A DNA stretch of 64,000 nucleotides, taken from Silvania confinis. Lineage in GTDB: Bacteria > Pseudomonadota > Gammaproteobacteria > Enterobacterales > Enterobacteriaceae. Each line of letters begins with the position of its first letter. The stretch's first letter is position 1. Under the pieces are notes generated by a model, which searched no databases, was not told where the DNA came from, and worked only from the letters and a program-made list of their open reading frames with translations. Shown here one piece after another: positions 1 to 10,482 of this stretch. The stretch is taken from the NCBI RefSeq assembly GCF_025564085.1, contig NZ_JAMGZJ010000061.1, positions 1 to 64,000 of the forward strand, given 5' to 3'. The position numbers and the translations under genes are program-made.

Positions 1-69
1 TGGTACAGCACGAAAGTGGGGGTGATCGACCTGAAGAAAAAGTCGATCACCATGGGTAAAGGGTGTTAA
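1..69 (+). CDS. C-terminal tail of a putative transposase (partial)
   Basis: Frame 1 is open from the window edge to a TAA at 67-69 and encodes 22 residues ending in ITMGKGC. It lies just inside the IS end and reads toward it, as expected for the 3' end of a transposase/integrase gene. No catalytic residue is inside the window, so the product cannot be verified. The short lysine-rich basic tail is the only protein-level evidence. Confidence 0.45.
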   Translation, partial: WYSTKVGVIDLKKKSITMGKGC

Positions 70-73
70 AAAG

Positions 74-113
74 TGTTCACCATGTCCCCGAACACCTGTT
101 TACCATGTCCCCG
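74..113. repeat. Two direct copies of TGTTYACCATGTCCCCG at the IS end
   Basis: TGTTCACCATGTCCCCG occurs at 74-90 and TGTTTACCATGTCCCCG at 97-113, a 23-base period. Repeated CATGTCCCC blocks near the tip are typical of transposase binding sites in IS ends. Confidence 0.6.
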
Positions 114-122
114 GTCTGTACA

Positions 123-149
123 CCCACGGGGAGAGGGTGCAAACACTAA
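123..149 (-). repeat. Truncated copy of an intergenic repeat, cut by the IS
   Basis: Read on the minus strand this segment is TAGTGTTTG followed by a CCCTCTCCCCGTGGG block, the same order as at 46419-46443 behind uspA. There the repeat continues with AGAGGGCC; here that second half is missing and IS sequence begins. The copy therefore appears to be interrupted by the insertion. Confidence 0.6.
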
Positions 150-172
150 AATGGCAACCTTACGGTTGCCAT
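150..172 (-). terminator. Rho-independent terminator of livJ
   Basis: Perfect 9-bp inverted repeat ATGGCAACC (151-159) / GGTTGCCAT (164-172) with a 4-base loop, followed on the minus strand by a TTTAGTGTTT tract. It lies 7 bases past the livJ stop codon. Confidence 0.8.
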
Positions 173-178
173 TTGCGT

Positions 179-1279
179 TTATTTTGCGTCGGTCGCAGTG
201 CCGTCGGCATGCCAGTCGAACACGCCGAACTCAAAGCCTTTCAGATCGCCCTTCTGATCCCAGGACAGCGGTCCCATCACGGTTTCAACAGAGTTCGCTT
301 TCAGCCAGGTCGCGATTTCAGCCGGATCGGCTGACTGGTTCAGGCCCGCCTGCAGGGATTGCAGTGCTGCGTAGGTGGTCCACACGAATGCGCCGCTTGG
401 ATCCTGTTTCTTGGCTTTGATCGCATCCACGATAGGTTTGTTCGCCGGAACCTGGTCGTAGTTCTTCGGCTTGGTCACCAGCAGGCCTTCAGCAGATTCA
501 CCCGCGATGTTAGACAGGGATACGTTAGCTACGCCTTCCGGGCCCATGAACTGGGTTTTCAGACCAGCAGCACGCGCCTGACGCAGGATCTGGCCCATCT
601 CCGGGTGATAGCCACCGTAGTAGACAAAATCAATGTTTTCTTTCTTCAGGCGTGCCACCAGGGTAGAGAAATCTTTCTCACCGGCGGTGATCCCGTCGAA
701 GAACACCACGTCGGCATTCCCTTTCTTCAGGCTGTCCTGCACGGCGCGCGCCAGGCCTTCACCATACTGCTGCTTATCATGAACAATCGCGATACGCTTC
801 GGCTTGACGGTGCCCAGGATGTATTTAGCTGCGGTTGGGCCCTGATCGGAGTCCAGACCGGTGGTACGCATCACCATTTTGTAGCCACGCGCAGTCAGTT
901 CCGGCGCAGTCGCTGCTGGGGTGATCATCAGAATGCCTTCGTCTTCGTAGATGTCAGACGCAGGCTGAGTGGAAGAGGAGCACAGGTGGCCGATAACGTA
1001 TTTGATGCCATCGTTGACCACTTTGTTGGCCACAGCAACCGCTTGTTTCGGGTCACAGGCGTCATCATATTTTACGATCTGCAGTTTTTCGCCCTTGATA
1101 CCGCCCTTGGCATTAATGTCGGCAACCGCCTGCTCTGCACCGGTAAACTCCTGGTCGCCGTACTGCGCTACCGGACCGGACATTGCGCCCACCACGGCCA
1201 CTTTGATATCAGCCTGAGCCATGGCGCTAAATGCCAACGCCATACATCCTGCCAGTAATGCTTTGCCCTTCATATTCAT
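179..1279 (-). CDS. livJ: Branched-chain amino acid ABC transporter, periplasmic binding protein LivJ
   Basis: Periplasmic receptor that binds leucine, isoleucine and valine and delivers them to the LivHMGF ABC transporter. The 366-residue product begins [12 protein letters not shown] with a classic signal peptide cleaved after AMAQA, then [20 protein letters not shown]; the paired cysteines in DACDP and HLCSSS and the family type 1 periplasmic-binding fold are present. It is nearly identical to E. coli LivJ throughout. The ATG at 1279 matches the E. coli start and follows a GGGGAT ribosome site; an upstream start at 1294 is less likely. The gene stands alone upstream of rpoH, as in E. coli; the rest of the liv operon would lie beyond the IS at the left edge. 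E. coli livJ is controlled by Lrp and leucine; no site was assigned here. Confidence 0.97.
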   Translation of the reverse strand: MNMKGKALLAGCMALAFSAMAQADIKVAVVGAMSGPVAQYGDQEFTGAEQAVADINAKGGIKGEKLQIVKYDDACDPKQAVAVANKVVNDGIKYVIGHLCSSSTQPASDIYEDEGILMITPAATAPELTARGYKMVMRTTGLDSDQGPTAAKYILGTVKPKRIAIVHDKQQYGEGLARAVQDSLKKGNADVVFFDGITAGEKDFSTLVARLKKENIDFVYYGGYHPEMGQILRQARAAGLKTQFMGPEGVANVSLSNIAGESAEGLLVTKPKNYDQVPANKPIVDAIKAKKQDPSGAFVWTTYAALQSLQAGLNQSADPAEIATWLKANSVETVMGPLSWDQKGDLKGFEFGVFDWHADGTATDAK

Positions 1280-1531
1280 CCTGAGAATCCCCATTGTTAT
1301 GGTTATTGTGTTTGTTGTGATGTTGTTTTATGGCGCTTTATTTCGTTTATGCGTCTGCCGTGCGCGCCTTCTCAGCATACTCTGCTAAAACATACCCCAT
1401 TTTTATCTATTTGGAATAGCTATTTTGAAATGTATATAAGGTAAGCAAGGCTTTAACGAGTCAGCGCACAGCGCAACGATAAGTGTTTGCCAGGAGGAGG
1501 GAATTGACCAGGTCAGGTGCTAAAAAAACAA

Positions 1532-1557
1532 AACCCCCGAATTTGCATTCGAGGGTT
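1532..1557 (-). terminator. Rho-independent terminator of rpoH
   Basis: Inverted repeat AACCCCCGAAT (1532-1542) / ATTCGAGGGTT (1547-1557) with one mismatch and a TTGC loop. On the minus strand it is followed by TTGTTTTTTT. It begins about 20 bases past the rpoH stop codon. Confidence 0.85.
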
Positions 1558-1577
1558 ATTGGCAGACTTCGCGAAAA

Positions 1578-2435
1578 TTACGCTTCGATAGCGGCGCGAA
1601 GTTTTTTCATGGCGTTCTTTTCAAGCTGACGCACACGCTCAGCGGAAACGCCGTAGCGATCGGCCAGTTCCTGCAGCGTGGACTTGTTGTCTTCGTCCAG
1701 CCAGCGGGCACGGATAATGTCCTGGCTGCGCTCATCGAGACCTTCCATCGCGAAGCTCAGCTTGTTGGCAGCCTGCTCTTCCCAGTTGTCGTCTTCAATG
1801 CCGTCGGCAAAGTTGGACGATTTATCCTGCAGATACAGAACCGGAGCCATTGGCTGGCTATCCGACGCATCGTCGTCAGATGACATATCAAATGTCATGT
1901 CCTGCGCCGCCATGCGGGATTCCATTTCGCGTACGTCTTTGCTGGAAACACCCAGCTCGCGCGCCACCATTTCGACTTCGTCCTGGTTGAACCAGCCCAG
2001 ACGCTGCTTGGCTTTACGCAGGTTAAAGAACAGCTTGCGCTGTGCTTTGGTGGTGGCCACTTTCACGATACGCCAGTTACGCAGAACGTATTCGTGGATT
2101 TCGGCTTTGATCCAGTGCACGGCGAAGGAGACCAGACGCACACCTACTTCCGGGTTGAAGCGACGCACCGCCTTCATCAGGCCAATGTTACCTTCCTGAA
2201 TCAGATCCGCCTGCGGCAGGCCGTAGCCCGAATAATTACGAGCAACGTGAACAACAAAGCGCAGGTGAGACAGGATCAGCGTCTTAGCTGCTTCCAGGTC
2301 GCCCTGATAATGCAGCTTTTCAGCGAGCTCCTTTTCTTCCTCAGCCGTCAACATCGGCCAGGTGTTAGCGGCCCGGATGTAGGACTCCAGGTTACCAACA
2401 GGGGCTAAAGCTAAAGTTTGCATTTCTTTGGTCAT
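1578..2435 (-). CDS. rpoH: RNA polymerase sigma-32 (heat-shock sigma factor) RpoH
   Basis: Sigma-70 family factor that directs RNA polymerase to heat-shock promoters. The 285-residue protein is one residue longer than E. coli RpoH because of an added Ala in the [10 protein letters not shown] stretch. Region 2 is near residues 50-125 ([17 protein letters not shown], the RpoH box [10 protein letters not shown] follows), and region 4 at the C-terminus carries the helix-turn-helix [20 protein letters not shown]. The start ATG at 2435 follows GAGAGGA. In E. coli the 5' mRNA folds as a thermosensor and several promoters drive the gene; a sigma-E-type promoter is visible upstream at 2532-2562. Downstream target genes in this window include prlC, a heat-shock gene in E. 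coli. Same neighbours as in E. coli (livJ and ftsX). Confidence 0.98.
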   Translation of the reverse strand: MTKEMQTLALAPVGNLESYIRAANTWPMLTAEEEKELAEKLHYQGDLEAAKTLILSHLRFVVHVARNYSGYGLPQADLIQEGNIGLMKAVRRFNPEVGVRLVSFAVHWIKAEIHEYVLRNWRIVKVATTKAQRKLFFNLRKAKQRLGWFNQDEVEMVARELGVSSKDVREMESRMAAQDMTFDMSSDDDASDSQPMAPVLYLQDKSSNFADGIEDDNWEEQAANKLSFAMEGLDERSQDIIRARWLDEDNKSTLQELADRYGVSAERVRQLEKNAMKKLRAAIEA

Positions 2436-2531
2436 TCATTCCTCTCAATCAATTTCATCTGGCGGCGGTTTGTCCCCATCAGGCAACGAACATGCCAGAA
2501 CTAACGAGCAGCGAGAATATCATTCACACTT

Positions 2532-2562
2532 TTATCAGACAGTGATTTTACCCACAAGTTCC
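2532..2562 (-). promoter_or_regulatory. Sigma-E-type promoter of rpoH (P3-like)
   Basis: On the minus strand GGAACTT (complement of 2556-2562) is followed after 16 bases by TCTGATAA (complement of 2532-2539). This matches the sigma-E consensus and the known E. coli rpoH P3 promoter almost base for base. It lies about 100 bases upstream of the rpoH start. Confidence 0.8.
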
Positions 2563-2637
2563 GACTGAAACCTGGGATAAATTACGCACAAAATGTGACG
2601 TAGAGATGATTGTGCTGGGACAGAAACATCGGATGTT

Positions 2638-2673
2638 CTTTCCCTGCACGAGCGGTCCTCAATGCAGGGAAAG
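2638..2673. other. Hairpin between ftsX and rpoH
   Basis: Perfect 11-bp inverted repeat CTTTCCCTGCA (2638-2648) / TGCAGGGAAAG (2663-2673), 14-base loop, just past the ftsX stop. Neither strand has a T-tract, so it is probably an mRNA-end or attenuating structure and not a simple terminator. A TATAAT sequence lies on the minus strand next to it and could belong to an rpoH promoter. Confidence 0.45.
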
Positions 2674-2690
2674 ATTATATCAGAGATTTT

Positions 2691-3743
2691 TTAGTCGGGG
2701 GTAAAGTGACGTAAATGTTGCACAGTTGCTAACCAGGCGGCGATCCAGCCGATCATCGAGCACACCAGCAGCAGTAACAGGCACTCGTCGAACGATAAGC
2801 CACTGATATCAAACTTGGTTCCAAAAACCTGCGCCACATCGGTGACGGCGGCTGACAGACGCATCACCAAAATTTCTGACAATATCAGTGAAAGAAATGC
2901 ACCGGAAAAACCGAGCAATGCGCCGCCGTACAGGAACGGACGCAGGATAAAACCGTCCGTTGCGCCGATCAGCTTCTGCACGTTAATGGTATCGCGACGG
3001 GCAAAGATGCTCAGACGCACGCTGTTACCGATCACCAGGAACACTGCCGCCACCATCAGCAAGCCGATCATCGCCGCCACCCGGCCAACCAGCCCGGTCA
3101 GCGCCGACAGACGGGCGAACCAGCTGTCGTCCATCCGCACTTCATCGATGCCGTTGATACGCGAGACGCGATCGCGCAGCGTGTTCAGCGATTCAGTACC
3201 CTGGAAATCGAGTTTCGGGATCACCACCGCCACGGCAGGCAGCGGGTTCTCTTCCAGCATATCTAACGCGCCGCCAAACCCGGACCAGTTGCGGAACTCG
3301 CCCAGCGCCTCTTCGCGCGACAGGTAGTTGACCTTCTCAACCCCTTGTTCAGACTGCAGCTGACCCACCACCTGCGCCGCCGCGTTATCGTCGAGCGCTT
3401 TGTCGAGATAGACGGTGATCTGCGGAGACGGATAATACTGCGAGGCCGCCTGGTTAACGTTTTTGTACACCATATAGCAGACGCTCGGCAGCGTCAGGGA
3501 GATGGCGATAACCATGATCGTCAGGAAGGTGGCGAGCGGTTTGCTCTTCAGATCCTGCAGCGCGCCATGGAAGGCATACCGCACCTGCTCGTTAAACACA
3601 TTGGTTTTACGCGAGTTAGGTTTCGGCGACGATTTGCTGCGCTTAGGGACGTTACGATTGCTGTCGCCGCCCTGAGGCTTACGGAAACGGTCGAATCGAT
3701 TACCCATCTGCCGAATCTGGTTTATTGCATCACGCTTATTCAC
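2691..3743 (-). CDS. ftsX: Cell-division ABC-like complex, membrane subunit FtsX
   Basis: Integral membrane partner of FtsE; the complex sits at the septum and activates the amidase activator EnvC to split peptidoglycan. The 350-residue protein has a basic cytoplasmic N-terminus (about 75 residues), a first membrane segment ([23 protein letters not shown]), a large periplasmic loop of about 120 residues, and three more segments in the C-terminal FtsX domain. Length is close to the 352 residues of E. coli FtsX. The start at 3743 overlaps the end of ftsE by 8 bases, so the two are translationally coupled in the ftsY-ftsE-ftsX operon, all on the minus strand. Confidence 0.97.
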   Translation of the reverse strand: MNKRDAINQIRQMGNRFDRFRKPQGGDSNRNVPKRSKSSPKPNSRKTNVFNEQVRYAFHGALQDLKSKPLATFLTIMVIAISLTLPSVCYMVYKNVNQAASQYYPSPQITVYLDKALDDNAAAQVVGQLQSEQGVEKVNYLSREEALGEFRNWSGFGGALDMLEENPLPAVAVVIPKLDFQGTESLNTLRDRVSRINGIDEVRMDDSWFARLSALTGLVGRVAAMIGLLMVAAVFLVIGNSVRLSIFARRDTINVQKLIGATDGFILRPFLYGGALLGFSGAFLSLILSEILVMRLSAAVTDVAQVFGTKFDISGLSFDECLLLLLVCSMIGWIAAWLATVQHLRHFTPD

Positions 3744-4401
3744 TGCGGCCTCCGTGCAAATGACCGTCGCTCAGCGTCAGCATGCGGTACGAACGACGGG
3801 AGATGAGGCCCATGTCGTGCGTCGCCATCAATACTGTCACCCCAACGCGGTTAAACTCCTCAAACAGACGCAGGATCCCTTCGGAAAGGGCGTCGTCCAG
3901 GTTACCGGTCGGTTCATCCGCCAGCAGCACCGCCGGTTTGTTCACCACCGCGCGGGCAATACCCACGCGCTGCTGTTCACCGCCGGACAGCTGAATCGGA
4001 AAGTTTTTCGCTTTGTCCAACAGCCCGACCTTATCCAGCGCCGCCGACACGCGACGACGGATATCATCCCCGCTGGCACCCGCAATAATCAGCGGGATAG
4101 CCACGTTGTCGAAAACCGTACGGTCCATCAGCAGATGGTGATCCTGGAAAATCATGCCAATCTGACGACGCAGAAACGGCACTTCACGGTTTTTCAGGCG
4201 GCTGATGTCATGGCCGCCGAACAAGATTTTGCCGGTGCTGGGCCGCTCGATCCCGCAGATAAGCTTTAGCAGGGTGCTTTTCCCCGCGCCGGAGTGGCCG
4301 GTCAGAAATGCCATCTCGCCCTGCTGCAGATGGAAATCAACCCCCTGCAGCGCTTGTCTCCCACCGAGATAGGCCTTGCTGACGTGTTCAAAGCGAATCA
4401 T
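3736..4401 (-). CDS. ftsE: Cell-division ATP-binding protein FtsE
   Basis: Cytoplasmic ATPase of the FtsEX complex that controls septal peptidoglycan hydrolysis. The 221-residue ABC domain shows the Walker A motif GHSGAGKST near residue 35, Q-loop IFQDHHLL, signature LSGGEQQR, Walker [10 protein letters not shown] and switch His in ATHD. The gene begins 2 bases after the ftsY stop codon and overlaps ftsX at its other end, forming one operon. It matches E. coli FtsE in length and sequence; [11 protein letters not shown] is the family N-terminus. Confidence 0.98.
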   Translation of the reverse strand: MIRFEHVSKAYLGGRQALQGVDFHLQQGEMAFLTGHSGAGKSTLLKLICGIERPSTGKILFGGHDISRLKNREVPFLRRQIGMIFQDHHLLMDRTVFDNVAIPLIIAGASGDDIRRRVSAALDKVGLLDKAKNFPIQLSGGEQQRVGIARAVVNKPAVLLADEPTGNLDDALSEGILRLFEEFNRVGVTVLMATHDMGLISRRSYRMLTLSDGHLHGGRSE

Positions 4402-4403
4402 TG

Positions 4404-5951
<1,548 letters not shown>

Positions 5952-6087
5952 CTGCGACTACACCCCTCGCGGTTAATTACTGGCGCTATATACATGGAAG
6001 CTAAAAAAATGATGAAATAGTTTATCACTTAACTTAACGCACATCACCGCCTGCACGCGCAGGCCGTCGGTGTACACGAGCAAAGAT

Positions 6088-6690
6088 ATGAAGAAACCCA
6101 ACCGAGCCGCAGCAGGTCAGATCCGCATTATCGGCGGCCAGTGGCGAGGCCGTAAACTGCCGGTGCCGGATAGCCCCGGTCTGCGCCCGACCACCGACCG
6201 CGTTCGCGAAACGCTGTTTAACTGGCTGGCCCCTTCAATGGTAGATGCCCGCTGCCTGGACTGCTTTGCCGGAAGCGGTGCGCTTGGGCTCGAAGCGCTG
6301 TCGCGCTACGCCGCCAGCGCCACGCTGCTGGAGATGGATCGCAGCGTTTCCCAGCAGTTACAGCAAAACCTGGCCTCGCTGAAAGCATCGCACGCCAAAG
6401 TGGTCAATACTAACTCTCTCACCTTTCTGGCGCAGGCGGGTACGCCGCACGATGTGGTATTTGTCGATCCGCCGTTTCGCAAAGGCCTGCTCGAAGAGAC
6501 GCTGACGCTGCTGGAAAATAACGGCTGGTTGGCAGATGATGCCCTGATCTACGTCGAAAGCGAGGTCGAGAATGGGTTACCACCGGTGCCAGCCCACTGG
6601 GATCTGCACCGGGAAAAAGTGGCCGGTCAGGTCGCTTATCGTCTTTATCACCGTCAATCTCAAGGAGAGACCGATGCCGGTACTGATTAA
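6088..6690 (+). CDS. rsmD: 16S rRNA (guanine-966 N2) methyltransferase RsmD
   Basis: SAM-dependent enzyme that methylates G966 of 16S rRNA on the 30S subunit. The 200-residue product starts MKKPNRAAAGQIRIIGGQWRGRKL and shows the SAM-binding glycine motif LDCFAGSGALGLEAL and the catalytic DPPF motif in VFVDPPFRKG. The ATG at 6088 aligns with the E. coli start; an in-frame ATG at 6070 would add six unconserved residues. Divergent from ftsY; overlaps the next gene yhhL by 17 bases. Confidence 0.96.
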   Translation: MKKPNRAAAGQIRIIGGQWRGRKLPVPDSPGLRPTTDRVRETLFNWLAPSMVDARCLDCFAGSGALGLEALSRYAASATLLEMDRSVSQQLQQNLASLKASHAKVVNTNSLTFLAQAGTPHDVVFVDPPFRKGLLEETLTLLENNGWLADDALIYVESEVENGLPPVPAHWDLHREKVAGQVAYRLYHRQSQGETDAGTD

Positions 6691-6955
6691 TGTAGGCCGT
6701 GTTCTGATGCTGGGGGTCTGGGCGTTTCTGATCCTCAATCTTGTGCATCCGTTCCCGCGTCCGATGAATATTTTCGTCAACGTGGCGCTAATTTTTACCT
6801 CGTTCATGCATGCCCTACAGATGGTGATGCTGAAAAGCGGAATGCCGAAGAATGGCCCACCGATGACCGGCTGGCAGCAGCTGCGGGTGTTTATTTTTGG
6901 CGTGTTTGAGCTGCTGGTGTGGATGAATAAATTTAAGGCGCAGGCGAAGAAATAA
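6674..6955 (+). CDS. yhhL: Small inner-membrane protein YhhL (DUF1145)
   Basis: A 93-residue protein of unknown function with two or three hydrophobic segments (LMLGVWAFLILNLV, MNIFVNVALIFTSFMHAL and a weaker one near the C-terminus) and a lysine-rich tail KFKAQAKK. Start at 6674 is preceded by AAGGAGAG. It overlaps the rsmD stop, so both are probably cotranscribed. Family member of DUF1145; found after rsmD across enterobacteria. Confidence 0.92.
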   Translation: MPVLINVGRVLMLGVWAFLILNLVHPFPRPMNIFVNVALIFTSFMHALQMVMLKSGMPKNGPPMTGWQQLRVFIFGVFELLVWMNKFKAQAKK

Positions 6956-6967
6956 TCTGCGCGCTTT

Positions 6968-7036
6968 CGCCCGGTGGCGCTGCGCTTACCGGGCCTACGG
7001 TTCTTGTAGGCCGGGCAAACGCAGTGCCGCCCGGCA
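6968..7036. repeat. REP/BIME element (two inverted REPs)
   Basis: Two facing copies: CGCCCGGTGGCGCTGCGC...ACCGGGCCTAC and GTAGGCCGGGC...GCCGCCCGGCA. This is the classical enterobacterial REP palindrome arrangement between the convergent yhhL and yhhM genes. Confidence 0.85.
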
Positions 7037-7038
7037 AA

Positions 7039-7398
7039 TTATGGCGCAGGACTGAACCCCACAAACCGAGATCCTTTGTAGCTCAATATCCCCTTATCCC
7101 CCACCGTCAGCTGATGGTACTGCTTTTCGTCGAGACGAAAGGTCATCTCAAGACCGCCGTTTTCTGGCTTAAAGCTCGCTTCATAGCGCATCGACGTGCC
7201 AGCGGGCGTGACCTGCTGCTGGCGAGAGCGCCGGTCGTTAATGACTTTTTCCCGCTTATTGCTCACCACCACCCGTTTTTGCAGCAGCGGCGCGGCATCG
7301 TTATCGGCCTTGTCCCGACGTTGCTGCACAAAGCGGAATGACGCGGCAATCACGATAATCGCCAGCACGATAATAAAAAAAAGCGGCATCTTGCTCAT
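7039..7398 (-). CDS. yhhM: Membrane-anchored protein YhhM (DUF2500)
   Basis: A 119-residue protein with one N-terminal membrane anchor (PLFFIIVLAIIVIAASFRF) and a soluble domain of about 90 residues carrying the basic KREKVINDRRSRQQQ segment and a C-terminal beta-rich part ending in GDKGILSYKGSRFVGFSP. Function is unknown; the length and sequence match E. coli YhhM. Start at 7398 is preceded on the minus strand by AGGATTG. Convergent with yhhL across a REP element. Confidence 0.92.
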   Translation of the reverse strand: MSKMPLFFIIVLAIIVIAASFRFVQQRRDKADNDAAPLLQKRVVVSNKREKVINDRRSRQQQVTPAGTSMRYEASFKPENGGLEMTFRLDEKQYHQLTVGDKGILSYKGSRFVGFSPAP

Positions 7399-7526
7399 TG
7401 GACAATCCTATAAGACCAGGCTGAAATCAGGATAACGCGGCACACAGAGCATTGCCATTGGCCCGCTTGCGCCACTACACTGAACTGAAACTGTTTATTC
7501 AACAATAACAGATACAGGGACTTAAT

Positions 7527-8153
7527 ATGCTTTGGTCATTTATCGCTGTCTGTTTCTCCGCATGGCTGTATGTCGATGCGTCGTACCGTGGCCCGACCTG
7601 GCAGCGCTGGGTGTTTAAACCCGTCACGCTGTTGCTTCTGCTGCTGCTGGCCTGGCAGGCACCGATGTTTAATGCTGTCAGCTACCTCGTTCTCGCCGGA
7701 TTGTGTGCGTCGCTAGCGGGTGATGCCCTCACCTTGCTGCCGCGCCAGCGCCTGCTGTATGCCGTGGGCGCGTTCTTCTTGTCGCATCTGCTGTACACCA
7801 TCTATTTTGCCAGCCAGATGACGCTGTCATTCTTCTGGCCGCTGCCGCTGGCGCTGCTGGTGATTGGCGCGCTGCTGATTGCGGTGGTCTGGACGCGGCT
7901 GGAAGAGATGCGCTGGCCGGTGTGTACCTTTATCGCCATGACGCTGGTGATGGTGTGGCTGGCGGGGGAACTGTGGTTCTTCCGTCCGACGGCACCGGCG
8001 CTGTCGGCCTTCCTCGGTGCCACGCTGCTGCTGCTCGGGAATATCGTCTGGATGGGTAGCCACTATCGCCGCCGCTTCCGCGCCGATAACGCGATTGCTG
8101 CCGCCTGCTACTTCGCCGGGCACTTCCTGATTGTGCGTTCGCTGTATATCTAA
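7527..8153 (+). CDS. yhhN: YhhN family integral membrane protein (TMEM86-like)
   Basis: A 208-residue membrane protein with about seven to eight hydrophobic segments and the family motifs GDALTLLP and [12 protein letters not shown]. The family includes animal TMEM86 lysoplasmalogenases, which hydrolyse the vinyl ether bond of lysoplasmalogens; bacteria of this group make no plasmalogens under ordinary conditions, so the true substrate is unknown. Start at 7527 follows ACAGGGACTTAAT. Upstream of zntA as in E. coli. Confidence 0.92.
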   Translation: MLWSFIAVCFSAWLYVDASYRGPTWQRWVFKPVTLLLLLLLAWQAPMFNAVSYLVLAGLCASLAGDALTLLPRQRLLYAVGAFFLSHLLYTIYFASQMTLSFFWPLPLALLVIGALLIAVVWTRLEEMRWPVCTFIAMTLVMVWLAGELWFFRPTAPALSAFLGATLLLLGNIVWMGSHYRRRFRADNAIAAACYFAGHFLIVRSLYI

Positions 8154-8160
8154 ATAAGCC

Positions 8161-8192
8161 TTGACTCTGGAGTCGACTCCAGAGTGTAGACT
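8161..8192 (+). promoter_or_regulatory. ZntR-controlled promoter of zntA
   Basis: TTGACT (-35, 8161-8166) and TAGACT (-10, 8187-8192) are separated by 20 bases, the stretched spacer typical of MerR-family activation. A perfect 22-bp dyad (8164-8185, half-site ACTCTGGAGTC) fills the spacer. It is essentially the E. coli ZntR operator. The zntR gene itself is not in this window. Confidence 0.9.
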
Positions 8193-8229
8193 GCGGTTAA
8201 TGAGAAGATTATCATTACCGGAGAATGCC

Positions 8230-10416
8230 ATGTCGACTCCAGACACACCTAAAAAAGTGCCGCAGTTTTCGGCCCTGAAACTCACTCCCGCCCCCGCGCA
8301 CAGCGATTGCTGCGCGTCCGAAACGTGCGCCCCGCAGGTTGAAAGCGTGCTGCCTGCAGACGGCCAGCGCTACAGTTGGGTGATCAACGGGATGGACTGC
8401 GCGGCCTGCGCGCGTAAAGTTGAAAACGCGGTGAAACAGGTCCAGGGCGTCAATCACGCCCAGGTGCTGTTCGCCACTGAAAAACTGCTGGTGGATGCGG
8501 CCAGCAACGTCAGCGCCCAGGTTGAAGCGGCGGTGGCAAAGGCGGGCTATACGCTGCGCGACGCCAACGCGCCGGCCGAAAAAACCTCACCGCTGCGCGA
8601 CAACCTACCGCTCATCACCTTGATCGTCATGATGGCGATCAGCTGGGGTCTTGAACAGTTTAACCACCCGCTCGGCAACCTCGCCTTTATCGCCACCACG
8701 CTTATCGGGCTGTGGCCGGTTGCGCGCCAGGCGCTGCGCCTGATGAAAAGCGGCAGCTGGTTCGCCATTGAAACGCTGATGAGCGTGGCCGCCATCGGGG
8801 CGCTGTTTATCGGTGCCACGGCAGAAGCGGCGATGGTGCTACTGCTGTTTTTAATCGGTGAACGGCTCGAAGGCTGGGCCGCCAGCCGCGCGCGTAAAGG
8901 GGTGAGCGCGCTGATGGCGCTTAAACCGGAAACCGCCACTCAGCTGATTAACGGCGAGCGCAAAACCGTGCCGATTACCGCTTTGCGCCCGGGTGATGTG
9001 ATTGAAGTGGCGGCTGGCGGGCGTCTGCCTGCCGACGCCGCGCTGCTCACTGCCGCAGCCAGCTTTGATGAAAGCGCCCTCACCGGTGAATCCATCCCGG
9101 TGGATCGCGCCGCGGGGGAGAAAGTGCCTGCCGGTGCCACCAGCGTCGATCGCCAGGTGCAGCTAACGGTGTTATCCGAACCGGGCGACAGCGCCATCGA
9201 CCGGATCCTGAAATTAATTGAAGAAGCCGAAGAACGCCGCGCGCCGGTTGAGCGCTTTATCGACCGCTTCAGCCGGATCTACACCCCGGCGATTATGCTG
9301 GTGGCGCTGCTGGTCGCCATTATCCCGCCGCTGCTGTTTAGCGCCCCGTGGGAGGGCTGGATCTACAAAGGGCTGACCCTGCTGCTGATCGGCTGTCCGT
9401 GTGCGCTGGTGATCTCCACCCCTGCGGCGATCACCTCCGGGCTGGCGGCAGCGGCGCGCCGTGGGGCGCTGATCAAGGGCGGTGCCGCGCTGGAACAGCT
9501 GGCGCAAGTGCAGCAGGTGGCGTTTGATAAAACCGGCACCCTGACGGTCGGCAAGCCGCAGGTGACCGGCATTTACCCGCTCGACATCGGCGAGGATGCG
9601 CTGCTGGCGCTGGCAGCGGCAGTGGAACAAGGTTCGACCCATCCGCTGGCGCAGGCGATTGTCCGCGAAGCACAGGCCCGCGGGTTGAACATCCCAACCG
9701 CCTCCGCCCAGCGTGCGCTGATGGGGTCGGGTATCGAAGCGCAGGTCGAGGGGCAGCCGGTGTTAATCTGCACCGCCGATAAATTCCCTGCTCCGCAGTT
9801 AACTCAGCAGATCCATAGCCTGGAACAGGCCGGGCAGACGGTGATTATTGTCGCCGAGAATAACGTGGCAAAAGGGATCATCACCCTGCGCGACACCTTG
9901 CGTAATGATGCTAAAGCCGCGGTTGATGCCCTGCATCAGCTGGGAGTGAATGGGGTGATCCTGACCGGGGATAACCCCCGCGCGGCGGCGGCGATTGCCG
10001 GTGAGCTGGGTCTGGAATTCCGCGCCGGGCTGCTGCCCGCCGATAAAGTGCAGGCGGTCACCGAGCTGAACGGCCAAACGCCGCTGGCGATGGTCGGCGA
10101 CGGGATTAACGATGCCCCGGCAATGAAGGCAGCGACGATCGGCATTGCGATGGGCAGCGGCACCGACGTGGCGCTGGAGACCGCCGATGCGGCGCTGACC
10201 CATAACCATTTAACCGGTTTAGCGCAGATGATTAGCCTTGCCCGCGCCACCCGCGCCAATATCCGGCAGAACATCGCCATTGCGTTGGGGTTGAAGGGGA
10301 TTTTCCTGGTGACCACCCTGCTGGGGATGACGGGATTATGGCTGGCGGTGCTGGCGGATACCGGGGCGACGGTGCTGGTGACGGCAAACGCGCTGCGATT
10401 ATTGCGTCGTCGGTAA
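8230..10416 (+). CDS. zntA: Zinc/cadmium/lead-exporting P1B-type ATPase ZntA
   Basis: Inner-membrane pump that expels Zn(II), Cd(II) and Pb(II) using ATP. The 728-residue product has a cysteine-containing N-terminal tail (SDCCASETC), one HMA domain with GMDCAACARKVE, the actuator motif TGES, the transmembrane metal site CPC in IGCPCALVIS, the phosphorylation motif DKTGTLT and the hinge GDGINDAPA. Eight membrane segments are expected. The ATG at 8230 follows ACCGGAGAATGCC; an upstream in-frame start at 8161 lies inside the promoter and is rejected. Regulation by zinc through ZntR is indicated by the adjacent promoter. Confidence 0.98.
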   Translation: MSTPDTPKKVPQFSALKLTPAPAHSDCCASETCAPQVESVLPADGQRYSWVINGMDCAACARKVENAVKQVQGVNHAQVLFATEKLLVDAASNVSAQVEAAVAKAGYTLRDANAPAEKTSPLRDNLPLITLIVMMAISWGLEQFNHPLGNLAFIATTLIGLWPVARQALRLMKSGSWFAIETLMSVAAIGALFIGATAEAAMVLLLFLIGERLEGWAASRARKGVSALMALKPETATQLINGERKTVPITALRPGDVIEVAAGGRLPADAALLTAAASFDESALTGESIPVDRAAGEKVPAGATSVDRQVQLTVLSEPGDSAIDRILKLIEEAEERRAPVERFIDRFSRIYTPAIMLVALLVAIIPPLLFSAPWEGWIYKGLTLLLIGCPCALVISTPAAITSGLAAAARRGALIKGGAALEQLAQVQQVAFDKTGTLTVGKPQVTGIYPLDIGEDALLALAAAVEQGSTHPLAQAIVREAQARGLNIPTASAQRALMGSGIEAQVEGQPVLICTADKFPAPQLTQQIHSLEQAGQTVIIVAENNVAKGIITLRDTLRNDAKAAVDALHQLGVNGVILTGDNPRAAAAIAGELGLEFRAGLLPADKVQAVTELNGQTPLAMVGDGINDAPAMKAATIGIAMGSGTDVALETADAALTHNHLTGLAQMISLARATRANIRQNIAIALGLKGIFLVTTLLGMTGLWLAVLADTGATVLVTANALRLLRRR

Positions 10417-10420
10417 AAAC

Positions 10421-10475
10421 GCCCGGTGGCGGCTGCGGTTTTGTAGGCCGGGCAAGGCGTAGCCGCCGCCCGGCA
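10421..10475. repeat. REP/BIME element
   Basis: GCCCGGTGGCGGCTGCGG facing TGTAGGCCGGGCAAGGCG, then GCCGCCGCCCGGCA: paired REP palindromes between the convergent zntA and TRAP genes. Confidence 0.8.
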
Positions 10476-10482
10476 CAACGAC

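Larger units (their letters stand above)
1..122 (+). mobile_element. Right end of an insertion sequence (IS481-like, partial)
   Basis: The first 122 bases look like the terminal part of an IS: the tail of an open reading frame (1-69), then two copies of a TGTTYACCATGTCCCCG motif and an end of the form TGTACA. At 123 the sequence changes abruptly into the middle of an intergenic repeat that is intact elsewhere in the window (46429-46473), which places the element boundary near 122. Short ORF tail, CATGTCCCC subterminal repeats and a TGT/ACA tip suggest the IS481 family, but only a fragment is visible and the family call is an inference. Confidence 0.55.

Noticed and set aside
359-1258. 299-codon plus-strand ORF opposite livJ
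   Set aside because: It lies fully antisense to a gene nearly identical to E. coli livJ and has no family resemblance or ribosome site.
2638-2673. Terminator for ftsX
   Set aside because: The stem is strong but no T-run follows on the minus strand, so it is listed only as a hairpin.
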